From positions 1 through 5,429 of the forward strand of contig CAISGS010000031.1 in NCBI GenBank assembly GCA_903884915.1: a stretch of 5,429 bases of DNA. Direction: 5' to 3'. The position numbers and the translations under genes are program-made. The stretch's first letter is position 1, and every line of letters begins with the position of its first letter. Under the pieces are notes generated by a model. That model did not search any database and had not been told where the DNA came from. It worked only from the letters and a program-made list of their open reading frames with translations. The stretch is from an uncultured Caulobacteraceae bacterium (GTDB lineage Bacteria > Pseudomonadota > Alphaproteobacteria > Caulobacterales > Caulobacteraceae). Below are positions 1 to 5,429 of the stretch, in pieces.

Positions 1-43
1 GTGCCTTCGGGGTGGCGGCGCTATTTGCTCGTCTGTGGATTTT

Positions 44-48
44 AAGGA
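44..48 (+). promoter_or_regulatory. Ribosome binding site deciding a TTG start
   Basis: AAGGA lies 9 bases before the TTG at 58. An in-frame TAG at 49-51 closes the frame just upstream, so the only codons left before the first PAS domain that could start translation are ATT at 55 and TTG at 58. The next in-frame ATG (109) would cut into the PAS domain. Together these make TTG at 58 the best start. The remaining bases of the flank (1-43) show no recognisable gene end or promoter. Confidence 0.6.
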
Positions 49-57
49 TAGGGTATT

Positions 58-2043
58 TTGGCGGCTTCGACGTTAAGTGATCAAGATCTGCATGCGGTCT
101 TTTCCGGAATGTCAGATGGTCTGGTTGTTTATAATCGCGACGGTAAGGTCGTGATTTGGAATCCTGCTGCTGAACAGATTTTGCGGATCACATCTGAACA
201 GTTTCAGATGGGTGACCCATCACAGTTGCCTTGGGACATCATTGACGAAGACGGACAGAGCATTCCACTGGAAAATTATCCCGCCCGGGTCTGTTTGCGG
301 ACCGGAGTGCCGCAAACCGGCGTCATTATCGGTGCGAGACTATCAAGCAAAGATGTTCGTTGGTTGAAAATCAACGTCAAGCCAGTCTTTATTGACGGTT
401 ACGATAGGCCAGACAAGGTCGTCAGCACGTTTCTGGACGTTACCGTTGAGATGAATGGCCGACGCCAACTCGAAACCACTCGTAAAAATCTCGAGATTGC
501 CGCTGAGTTGGGCGGATTTTATTGTTGGCAATTAGAATATAGTACTCAGACATTCTGGACCAATACGGAAGCCCGAAAAATGCTGGGCAATCCGACTGAC
601 TACCAGATGGTCATCATGCGCTTTTGGCAGATGATCCATCCGGATGATATTGATGCCATGCGCAGCGCGGTAGCCGATCATGGCAATAGCGGTGAGCCCC
701 TGCGGTTAGAGCATCGGATGATCCGCGGCGACGGCATCATGGCTTGGGTCCGGACAGTGTTGATCTTCCAGCGCAGCGAAACGGGCAAGCTGATTACCGC
801 CTTTGGGGTCGTTCAAGACATTTCCGACCTGAAGGCCAATGAAGAACGCTTGGTGGCGGCCAAGGAGGCGGCCGATGCTGCCAATCGCGCCAAGTCTGAG
901 TTTATTGCCAATATCAGTCACGAGATCCGAACGCCGATGAATGGCGTCATCGGTGTGGCCGGTGCCTTGGCCAAGACCGTCATGTTGCCCAAGCAGACCG
1001 AGATGGTTCAACTGATCGTCGGTTCGGCGGCCAGCCTGCAACGGCTGCTGTCCGATATTCTGGACCTATCCAAGATCGAGGCGGGTCATCTGGATATTCA
1101 GGGCACGCGCTTTGATTTCCAAGCCGAGTTGATTGACGCAGCGCGGTTATCTCAAGCGGCGGCTCAAGAAAAGGGCCTGAACTTCGAAATCCAGCTCAAG
1201 CCAGACACGATTGGGCTGTTTGAGGGGGACCCCGGACGGATCAATCAGGTGGTTCGCAACCTTCTGTCCAACGCGGTCAAATTCACCGCAACCGGCAAGA
1301 TCTCCTTACGGGGAGCAATCGAACCTGTACCCGGCCCGGATGGCAAGGTGTGGGTGCGAATTGATGTCGAAGATTCGGGCATGGGATTTGGTCCCGAAAA
1401 TGCGAGCCAACTGTTCAAGCGCTTCTCTCAGGCTGACAATTCGATCACCAGACGTTTTGGCGGCAGCGGCCTTGGCCTCTATCTCAGCCGCCAGATTGTA
1501 GAGGCTATGGGCGGAACCATCGGTGCACGGTCGACACCGCGTTTGGGCAGCATTTTTTCTCTGCGCCTTCCGTTGCGCAAACTTCCAGATCGTTCAGAAC
1601 TCGATTTGCTCGGGCCCGAGCCGTCTTTAAAGATCATGGAGAGCGTGGCCGACAATCCAGAGGCGAGACGGATCCGCATCCTTTTAGCCGAGGACCACCC
1701 GGTCAATCGCAAGGTGGTGCAGTTGATCCTCGCGCCATTCCCCGTCGATCTCACCATAGCGGTGGATGGGCAAGAGGCTGTAACGGCCTTTAAGGCGCGG
1801 GAGTTTGATTTGGTCCTGATGGATGTCCAGATGCCCATCATGGACGGCCTGAGTGCGATCCGACAGATTAGGGCCTTGGAGACTGAGCGGGGACGTGCCC
1901 CAACGCCAATCGCCGTGCTCAGTGCGAATGCTATGGAACAGCACCGGGATGAGGCTGTTGAGGCCGGCGCCGATGCCCATATTGCCAAGCCGGTAACGCC
2001 TGATCGGCTTTTGGCAGCCATCGACGGGCTCATGAACGGCTAG
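58..2043 (+). CDS. Soluble PAS-PAS hybrid sensor histidine kinase with C-terminal receiver domain
   Basis: This 661-residue protein is a hybrid two-component kinase. Visible domains in order: PAS 1 at about 10-130 (WNPAAEQIL at 34-42); PAS 2 of the PAS_3 type at about 145-258 (IHPDD at 193-197, ending VVQDISDLK); a short helical linker rich in Ala and Glu; HisKA with the H-box SHEIRTP and phospho-acceptor His288; HATPase with N-box Asn405, G1 DSGMG 439-443, F-box around 452-460 and G2 GGSGLGL 468-474; and a receiver at about 539-658 with acidic pair Glu545/Asp546, phospho-acceptor Asp589, Ser622 and Lys644. All catalytic residues look intact. No signal peptide or membrane segment is seen, so it probably senses a cytoplasmic cue. 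No Hpt domain follows the receiver, so onward phosphotransfer would need a separate Hpt protein. The sensor half is much poorer in G+C than the rest of the window. The ligand and the output are unknown; the family call is secure, a specific gene name is not. Confidence 0.93.
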   Translation: MAASTLSDQDLHAVFSGMSDGLVVYNRDGKVVIWNPAAEQILRITSEQFQMGDPSQLPWDIIDEDGQSIPLENYPARVCLRTGVPQTGVIIGARLSSKDVRWLKINVKPVFIDGYDRPDKVVSTFLDVTVEMNGRRQLETTRKNLEIAAELGGFYCWQLEYSTQTFWTNTEARKMLGNPTDYQMVIMRFWQMIHPDDIDAMRSAVADHGNSGEPLRLEHRMIRGDGIMAWVRTVLIFQRSETGKLITAFGVVQDISDLKANEERLVAAKEAADAANRAKSEFIANISHEIRTPMNGVIGVAGALAKTVMLPKQTEMVQLIVGSAASLQRLLSDILDLSKIEAGHLDIQGTRFDFQAELIDAARLSQAAAQEKGLNFEIQLKPDTIGLFEGDPGRINQVVRNLLSNAVKFTATGKISLRGAIEPVPGPDGKVWVRIDVEDSGMGFGPENASQLFKRFSQADNSITRRFGGSGLGLYLSRQIVEAMGGTIGARSTPRLGSIFSLRLPLRKLPDRSELDLLGPEPSLKIMESVADNPEARRIRILLAEDHPVNRKVVQLILAPFPVDLTIAVDGQEAVTAFKAREFDLVLMDVQMPIMDGLSAIRQIRALETERGRAPTPIAVLSANAMEQHRDEAVEAGADAHIAKPVTPDRLLAAIDGLMNG

Positions 2044-2046
2044 GCT

Positions 2047-2075
2047 TTCGCGCAATTTTCGATAGCGGCTATAAT
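2047..2075 (+). promoter_or_regulatory. Candidate recA promoter
   Basis: A perfect TATAAT at 2070-2075 sits inside GCTATAATC, close to the Caulobacter housekeeping -10 form. The matching -35 position, 17 bases upstream, is only a weak TTCGCG at 2047-2052. This would start transcription near 2082 and put the LexA box at about +13 to +28, where bound LexA would block elongation or clearing. An alternative is TTGTTC (2077-2082) with TATTGC (2100-2105), also 17 apart, in which the LexA box overlaps the -10. The sequence alone does not decide between them. The kinase stop codon at 2041-2043 directly abuts the region. Confidence 0.5.
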
Positions 2076-2076
2076 C

Positions 2077-2118
2077 TTGTTCCAAAATCAAAAAGAACAT
2101 ATTGCGAACATGGAACAA
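2077..2118. repeat. 8-bp inverted repeat enclosing the LexA box
   Basis: TTGTTCCA at 2077-2084 is perfectly repeated in inverted form as TGGAACAA at 2111-2118, with 26 bases between the arms; the LexA box lies inside. The arms contain GTTC (2079-2082) and GAAC (2113-2116), the LexA half-site sequence. A second, smaller dyad, ACATGG (2108-2113) and CCATGT (2120-2125), overlaps the right arm. These may be additional LexA contacts, a second regulator's site, or chance in a GAAC-rich stretch. Confidence 0.5.
2095..2109. promoter_or_regulatory. LexA operator (SOS box) of recA
   Basis: GAACATATTGCGAAC is an exact GAAC-N7-GAAC direct repeat, equivalent to GTTC-N7-GTTC on the other strand, which is the established LexA recognition sequence in Alphaproteobacteria. 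It lies 91 bases before the recA start codon in the promoter/leader region, so recA is expected to be repressed by LexA and induced when RecA filaments trigger LexA self-cleavage. Further GAAC copies at 2113-2116 and 2128-2131 do not have the 11-base period and are not counted as part of the box. Confidence 0.9.
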
Positions 2119-2187
2119 ACCATGTACGAACGAGTCAGTCATCCATTGCGCCAGCGGGGCACGAGGGGAAGGCGAGAATCGTGGGAT

Positions 2188-2192
2188 AAGGA
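2188..2192 (+). promoter_or_regulatory. recA ribosome binding site
   Basis: AAGGA is followed by 8 bases and then the ATG at 2201. It supports that start over the in-frame ATG at 2102, which lies within the LexA operator and would add 33 residues unlike RecA. Confidence 0.75.
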
Positions 2193-2200
2193 TCTCATCA

Positions 2201-3271
2201 ATGAACCAGGCGGCTTTGAAACTCGTGGCAAAACCAGACTCAGACAAGCAGCGCGCGCTCGAAGCGGCGTTGGCACAAATCGACCGGGCCTTTGGCAAGG
2301 GCTCTGTGATGAAGCTTGGGGACAAGGGCAAGATCGTTGAGATCGAGTCCGTTCCTACCGGCTCTTTGGGCCTCGATCTGGCCTTGGGCATTGGCGGCTT
2401 GCCGCGTGGCCGGGTGGTCGAAATCTTCGGTCCGGAAAGCTCCGGTAAGACGACGCTGGCCTTGCATGTGGTCGCAGAAGTCCAAAAGATGGGTGGCACG
2501 GCTGCCTTTGTTGACGCCGAACATGCGCTCGATCCCAGCTATGCCCACAAGCTTGGCGTTAATCTCGATGAGCTTTTGGTGTCGCAGCCCGATACGGGCG
2601 AGCAGGCGCTCGAAATCACCGACACCTTGGTGCGCTCTGGCGCGGTGGATGTCATCGTCATCGACTCGGTTGCCGCCTTGACCCCTCGGGCGGAAATTGA
2701 AGGTGAGATGGGCGATAGCCTGCCAGGCCTGCAAGCGCGTCTGATGAGCCAGGCCCTGCGCAAGCTGACCGCCTCGATCTCTAAGGCCAAGACCTTGGTC
2801 ATCTTTATCAATCAGATTCGTATGAAGATCGGTGTCATGTATGGCAGCCCTGAAACGACCACGGGCGGCAATGCGCTGAAGTTCTACGCCTCTGTGCGTC
2901 TGGACATCCGCCGCACCGGTTCGATCAAGGTGCGTGACGAGATCATTGGCAACAATGTCCGCGTCAAGGTCGTCAAGAACAAGGTCGCGCCGCCGTTCCG
3001 TGAGGTCGAGTTCGACATTATGTACGGTCAAGGTATCTCTAAGATCGGCGAGATCATTGATCTGGGCGTCAAGGCCGGTGTGGTCGAGAAGTCCGGTTCT
3101 TGGTTCTCCTATAACAGCACCCGCATCGGTCAGGGTCGCGACAATGCCCGCGAGTTCCTGAAAGCCAATGTCGAGATGGCCAAGGAAATTGAGGCGGCGG
3201 TTCGTAAGAACTCGGTCAAGATCGTCGAAGAGCTGTTGGTAGGCCCCTCGGCTGAAGACGACGACGCCTAA
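2201..3271 (+). CDS. recA: RecA recombinase / SOS co-protease
   Basis: This 356-residue protein is RecA (E. coli RecA has 353). It forms ATP-dependent filaments on single-stranded DNA, drives homologous strand exchange, and in the filament form promotes self-cleavage of LexA. Visible elements: N-terminal oligomerisation region; Walker [10 protein letters not shown] at 77-85 with Lys83; catalytic Glu107 in [10 protein letters not shown]; Walker B VIVIDS with Asp155; loop L1 [10 protein letters not shown] at 167-176; NQIR with Gln205; loop L2 running through the [15 protein letters not shown] stretch (217-231); C-terminal domain and a short acidic tail EDDDA. All catalytic residues are present and there is no frameshift or intein. 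The ATG at 2201 is chosen from its Shine-Dalgarno spacing and because the longer reading would be translated through the LexA operator. It follows the kinase gene by 157 bases, has its own SOS-regulated promoter region and is closed by a terminator at 3379-3416. No recX follows; alaS does. Confidence 0.99.
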   Translation: MNQAALKLVAKPDSDKQRALEAALAQIDRAFGKGSVMKLGDKGKIVEIESVPTGSLGLDLALGIGGLPRGRVVEIFGPESSGKTTLALHVVAEVQKMGGTAAFVDAEHALDPSYAHKLGVNLDELLVSQPDTGEQALEITDTLVRSGAVDVIVIDSVAALTPRAEIEGEMGDSLPGLQARLMSQALRKLTASISKAKTLVIFINQIRMKIGVMYGSPETTTGGNALKFYASVRLDIRRTGSIKVRDEIIGNNVRVKVVKNKVAPPFREVEFDIMYGQGISKIGEIIDLGVKAGVVEKSGSWFSYNSTRIGQGRDNAREFLKANVEMAKEIEAAVRKNSVKIVEELLVGPSAEDDDA

Positions 3272-3303
3272 AATCTAGGGCGACGGATCCCTTCATTGGG
3301 TCA

Positions 3304-3374
3304 AGGACGATGGTCGATCGCACAGGGCGCTTGCCGCCTGGCGCGGCCTGTGCGGCCCCGCACGACCGTCTTCT
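3304..3374 (+). other. Nested stem-loop in the recA 3' untranslated region
   Basis: Two coaxial inverted repeats can fold together. The outer stem pairs 3309-3316 (GATGGTCG) with 3363-3370 (CGACCGTC), 8 pairs with one G-T wobble, extendable by four pairs down to 3304/3374 if C3308 is bulged. The inner stem pairs 3319-3326 (CGCACAGG) with 3347-3354 (CCTGTGCG), 8 perfect pairs, and GCGC 3327-3330 can pair further with GCGC 3341-3344. The intrinsic terminator begins 4 bases later. It may protect the recA message from 3' decay, or be the body of a small RNA that shares the terminator. The local G+C richness makes some pairing expected by chance. Confidence 0.5.
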
Positions 3375-3378
3375 GCGG

Positions 3379-3416
3379 AAAGGGCGTCTAATCCTTCGGG
3401 GTTGGGCGCCCTTTTT
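3379..3416 (+). terminator. Intrinsic (Rho-independent) terminator of recA
   Basis: A continuous 16-pair stem joins 3379-3394 to 3399-3414 around a TTCG tetraloop (3395-3398), and the 3' arm ends in five T residues (3412-3416). Three of the pairs are T-G wobbles (3387/3406, 3389/3404, 3392/3401), which would become A-C mismatches in a transcript of the other strand, so the structure favours + strand transcription. It lies 107 bases after the recA stop codon and separates recA from alaS. Confidence 0.9.
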
Positions 3417-3469
3417 GCCATCTTTCGGAACTGTTTCAGGGTTCAGGCCCCTTCTACCGCAATCACTGC

Positions 3470-3499
3470 TTGGCGAGGGGAGGGGTGACTTTCTATATG
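3470..3499 (+). promoter_or_regulatory. Candidate alaS promoter
   Basis: TTGGCG (3470-3475) differs by one base from the alphaproteobacterial -35 TTGACG. It is followed after 17 bases by CTATAT (3493-3498) or after 18 by TATATG (3494-3499) as the -10. Transcription would start near 3505, giving a leader of about 85 bases. A purine-rich run (3476-3485) fills the spacer. The promoter lies downstream of the recA terminator, as expected for an independently transcribed alaS. Confidence 0.5.
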
Positions 3500-3502
3500 G
3501 TG

Positions 3503-3530
3503 TGCAACGGCCATGGTGTATGGCCTTGTG
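3503..3530 (+). promoter_or_regulatory. Hairpin/palindrome at the predicted alaS transcription start
   Basis: GGCCAT (3509-3514) pairs with ATGGCC (3520-3525) around a 5-base loop. With C3508 bulged, the stem extends by five more pairs (3503-3507 with 3526-3530, two of them wobbles). The palindrome straddles the start site predicted from the promoter above. In E. coli, AlaRS is known to repress its own gene by binding a palindrome flanking its start site; whether this one plays that part is inference. Confidence 0.4.
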
Positions 3531-3581
3531 AGCCAGTCCTTGCCCTTTGGCGTTAACGTCAAATGTGCCCCCAAGACCGTC

Positions 3582-3585
3582 GGAG
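3582..3585 (+). promoter_or_regulatory. alaS ribosome binding site
   Basis: GGAG with a 5-base spacer precedes the ATG at 3591. It favours this start over the in-frame ATG at 3513, which lies inside a hairpin, has no good Shine-Dalgarno sequence and would add 26 residues before the usual AlaRS N-terminus. Confidence 0.7.
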
Positions 3586-3590
3586 CGACG

Positions 3591-5429
3591 ATGCCGAGCC
3601 TGAACGAAATCCGCAGCACCTTTCTGGACTATTTCGCGAAGGCCGATCACCGGGTAACGCCGTCCGCCCCCTTGGTGCCGCAGAGCGATCCCACCTTGCT
3701 GTTCGTCAATGCGGGGATGGTGCCGTTCAAGAACATGTTCACCGGTGTTGAGACCCCGCCCTATCCGCGCGCGACCTCGTCGCAAAAGTGCGTGCGGGCC
3801 GGGGGTAAGCACAATGACCTCGACAATGTCGGCTATACGGCGCGTCACCACACCTTCTTCGAAATGCTCGGCAACTTCTCGTTCGGCGACTATTTCAAAG
3901 AAGATGCCATCGAACTGGCTTGGAACCTGATCACCAAGGAATATGGCCTCAACAAAGAGCGCCTGTCGGTCACGGTCTATCATACGGATGACGAGGCGGC
4001 AGACCTTTGGAAGAAGATCGCCGGTCTGTCCGACAGCAAGATCATTCGCATCCCGACCTCGGATAATTTCTGGTCGATGGGCGACACGGGCCCCTGCGGT
4101 CCCTGCTCGGAAATCTTCTTTGACCATGGCGACAAGATTGCCGGTGGCCCTCCCGGGTCGCCCGAGCAGGATGGGGACCGGTTCATCGAGATCTGGAACC
4201 TGGTGTTCATGCAGTTCGAACAGGCCGCCGATGGCTCGCGCACGTCCCTGCCCAAGCCCTCCATCGATACGGGCATGGGCCTAGAGCGCCTGACCGCCGT
4301 GATGCAAGGCGTGCATGACAATTACGACACCGATCTGTTCAAGACCCTGATCAGCGCCAGCGAGGCCGAGACCGGCGTTAAGGCCATTGGCGACCGCCAG
4401 CCCTCGCACCGCGTCATTGCTGACCATCTGCGCTCGAGCTGTTTCCTGATTGCCGACGGTGTCACCCCCTCCAATGAAGGTCGAGGCTATGTGCTGCGCC
4501 GGATCATGCGCCGGGCCATGCGCCACGCCCACCTCTTGGGCGCCGCTGAGCCCCTGATGCACCGCTTGGCACCCACCCTGATCGCTCAGATGGGCGGGGC
4601 CTATCCAGAGCTTCAGCGCGCCTCGGCCCTGATCTTGGAGACCCTTCGCCAAGAAGAAGAGCGATTCCGCCGCACCCTCGGACGCGGCATGGTCCTGCTC
4701 GAAGAGGCGACCGCCAACCTGACCGCAGGCGGCGTCTTGGCCGGTGAAACCGCGTTCAAGCTCTATGACACCTTTGGCTTTCCGCTCGACCTGACCCAAG
4801 ACGCCGTGCGTGCCATGGGTCTTAGCGTCGACACCGATGGCTTTGATGCGGCTATGGATCGCCAGCGCCAGATGGCCCGCGAAAGCTGGTCCGGTTCAGG
4901 CCAGCAGGCCGAGGGCGAGATCTGGCTGTCGGTTCGTGATCGTCTGGGGGCCAGCGCCTTTATCGGCCACGACCATGTCGACTCTATCGGCGAGGTCCTG
5001 ACCCTCGTGGCTGGCGGCCAAGAGGTCGCGGCGGCTGAAACCGGCGAGACGGTGGACCTTCTCACCGACAAGACCCCCTTCTATGCCGAAGGCGGCGGTC
5101 AGGTCGGCGATACGGGTGTCATGACCTGGGACGGCGGCGAGGCTGTCGTGCTCGATACGCAAAAACAGGCCGGTGACCTGCACGACCACAAGGTCCGCAT
5201 CACGTCGGGCCGCTTGACAGCGGGGACCAAGGTCAACCTGTCGGTCGATGCTGAGCGCCGGGTGCGTATCCGCGCCAATCACTCCGCCGCCCACCTCGTC
5301 CATGCCGCCCTTCGCAATGTTCTTGGGGCCCACGTGGCGCAAAAGGGCCAGTTGGTCGATGCCGAGCGCATGCGCTTTGACTTCAGCCATGGCGGCCCTC
5401 TGAGCGCCGACGAGCTTGAGCGCATCGAA
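3591..5429 (+). CDS. alaS: Alanyl-tRNA synthetase, 3' end cut by the window edge
   Basis: This class II synthetase attaches alanine to tRNA-Ala in the cytoplasm. The frame is open from the ATG at 3591 to the last base, 613 codons; full AlaRS is usually about 870-890 residues, so about 70% is present. Visible parts: N-terminal [15 protein letters not shown]; motif 1 region [12 protein letters not shown]; motif 2 with [10 protein letters not shown] at 67-76 (Arg69 as in E. coli) followed by [19 protein letters not shown]; motif 3 GMGLERL at 228-234; an Arg-rich tRNA-recognition helix region around [20 protein letters not shown]; then the editing domain with [11 protein letters not shown] at 499-509 and the zinc-type HSAAH motif with His564 and His568, the same numbering as in E. 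coli. The second half of the zinc site (Cys/His near residues 666-670) and the C-Ala domain lie beyond the edge. No break or missing catalytic residue is seen. It probably has its own promoter downstream of the recA terminator. Confidence 0.98.
   Translation, partial: MPSLNEIRSTFLDYFAKADHRVTPSAPLVPQSDPTLLFVNAGMVPFKNMFTGVETPPYPRATSSQKCVRAGGKHNDLDNVGYTARHHTFFEMLGNFSFGDYFKEDAIELAWNLITKEYGLNKERLSVTVYHTDDEAADLWKKIAGLSDSKIIRIPTSDNFWSMGDTGPCGPCSEIFFDHGDKIAGGPPGSPEQDGDRFIEIWNLVFMQFEQAADGSRTSLPKPSIDTGMGLERLTAVMQGVHDNYDTDLFKTLISASEAETGVKAIGDRQPSHRVIADHLRSSCFLIADGVTPSNEGRGYVLRRIMRRAMRHAHLLGAAEPLMHRLAPTLIAQMGGAYPELQRASALILETLRQEEERFRRTLGRGMVLLEEATANLTAGGVLAGETAFKLYDTFGFPLDLTQDAVRAMGLSVDTDGFDAAMDRQRQMARESWSGSGQQAEGEIWLSVRDRLGASAFIGHDHVDSIGEVLTLVAGGQEVAAAETGETVDLLTDKTPFYAEGGGQVGDTGVMTWDGGEAVVLDTQKQAGDLHDHKVRITSGRLTAGTKVNLSVDAERRVRIRANHSAAHLVHAALRNVLGAHVAQKGQLVDAERMRFDFSHGGPLSADELERIE

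Larger units (their letters stand above)
3272..3590 (+). other. recA-alaS intergenic region
   Basis: This 319-base gap holds, in order: a nested stem-loop (3304-3374), the recA terminator (3379-3416), about 50 bases with nothing clear beyond a short tandem repeat TTCAGGG/TTCAGGC (3435-3448), a candidate alaS promoter (3470-3499), a hairpin at its predicted start (3503-3530) and the alaS leader. Open frames here lack Shine-Dalgarno sequences and familiar protein features. I see no convincing small gene. Confidence 0.7.

Noticed and set aside
3..80. Possible tail of an upstream gene in frame 3 (hydrophobic AFGVAALFARLWIL)
   Set aside because: Only 25 codons are visible, it would overlap the kinase start by about 23 bases, and nothing identifies the protein.
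2044..2066. Possible terminator after the kinase (GCTTTCG pairing with CGATAGC)
   Set aside because: Seven positions with a central T-T mismatch and a 9-base loop, and no T-tract follows; too weak.
2102..2200. Longer recA start at the ATG at 2102
   Set aside because: The codon lies within the LexA operator, the added 33 residues do not resemble RecA, and AAGGA is correctly placed for 2201.
1684..2499. 271-codon open frame on the - strand spanning the kinase end and recA start
   Set aside because: It crosses two well-supported genes and the recA promoter in antisense; no recognisable protein motif.
2240..3031. 263-codon open frame on the - strand inside recA
   Set aside because: It is fully antisense to RecA's conserved core and is rich in His, Arg and Asp as expected from reversed codons; no family features seen.
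3310..3531. 73-codon + strand frame in the recA-alaS spacer
   Set aside because: It has no Shine-Dalgarno sequence, reads straight through the intrinsic terminator and stem-loops, and has no protein-like features.
3497..3556. Short upstream reading frame of 19 codons before alaS (starting MVCNGHGV)
   Set aside because: A purine-rich stretch lies 11 bases before its ATG, but that ATG overlaps the predicted -10 element and would not be in the alaS transcript; it has no run of Ala codons that would suggest attenuation.
3216..4127. 303-codon open frame on the - strand across the recA end, spacer and alaS start
   Set aside because: It lies antisense to the conserved alaS catalytic region and to the recA 3' end, runs through the terminator, and its Arg-, Gly- and His-rich composition is typical of antisense frames in G+C-rich genes.

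Overview
The window reads as ordinary chromosomal DNA of an alphaproteobacterium, most likely of the Caulobacterales (Caulobacter, Brevundimonas, Asticcacaulis and relatives). Three things support this: RecA and AlaRS sequences of alphaproteobacterial type, a direct-repeat GAAC-N7-GAAC LexA operator in front of recA (the alphaproteobacterial form of the SOS box), and the order sensor kinase - recA - alaS, which I recall from Caulobacter. The placement rests on recalled family features, not on a search.

Layout, all on the + strand. Bases 1-57 are a short flank with a ribosome binding site. Bases 58-2043 encode a soluble hybrid histidine kinase (PAS-PAS-HisKA-HATPase-REC) that starts at TTG. 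Bases 2044-2200 form a dense recA control region: a candidate promoter with TATAAT, a perfect LexA box, extra GAAC half-sites, an 8-bp inverted repeat around the box, and a Shine-Dalgarno sequence. recA occupies 2201-3271. The 319-base gap at 3272-3590 holds a nested stem-loop, a strong intrinsic terminator with a TTCG loop, a candidate alaS promoter and a hairpin at its predicted transcription start. alaS starts at 3591 and runs off the right edge still open after 613 codons; about 70% of a usual AlaRS is present.

How the parts relate. RecA is the recombinase and SOS co-protease, and its own promoter carries the operator of the repressor whose cleavage it stimulates, so the feedback loop can be read directly from the DNA. 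AlaRS is a housekeeping translation enzyme separated from recA by a terminator and probably transcribed on its own. The kinase has no visible terminator before recA, so some read-through into recA is possible; a functional link between the two is only suggested by adjacency.

I see no mobile element, CRISPR array, tRNA or rRNA, and no clearly novel system. The points most worth a second look are non-coding: the structured recA 3' untranslated region, the palindrome at the alaS start, the multiple half-sites and GANTC cluster around the recA start, and the low G+C content of the kinase sensor region.
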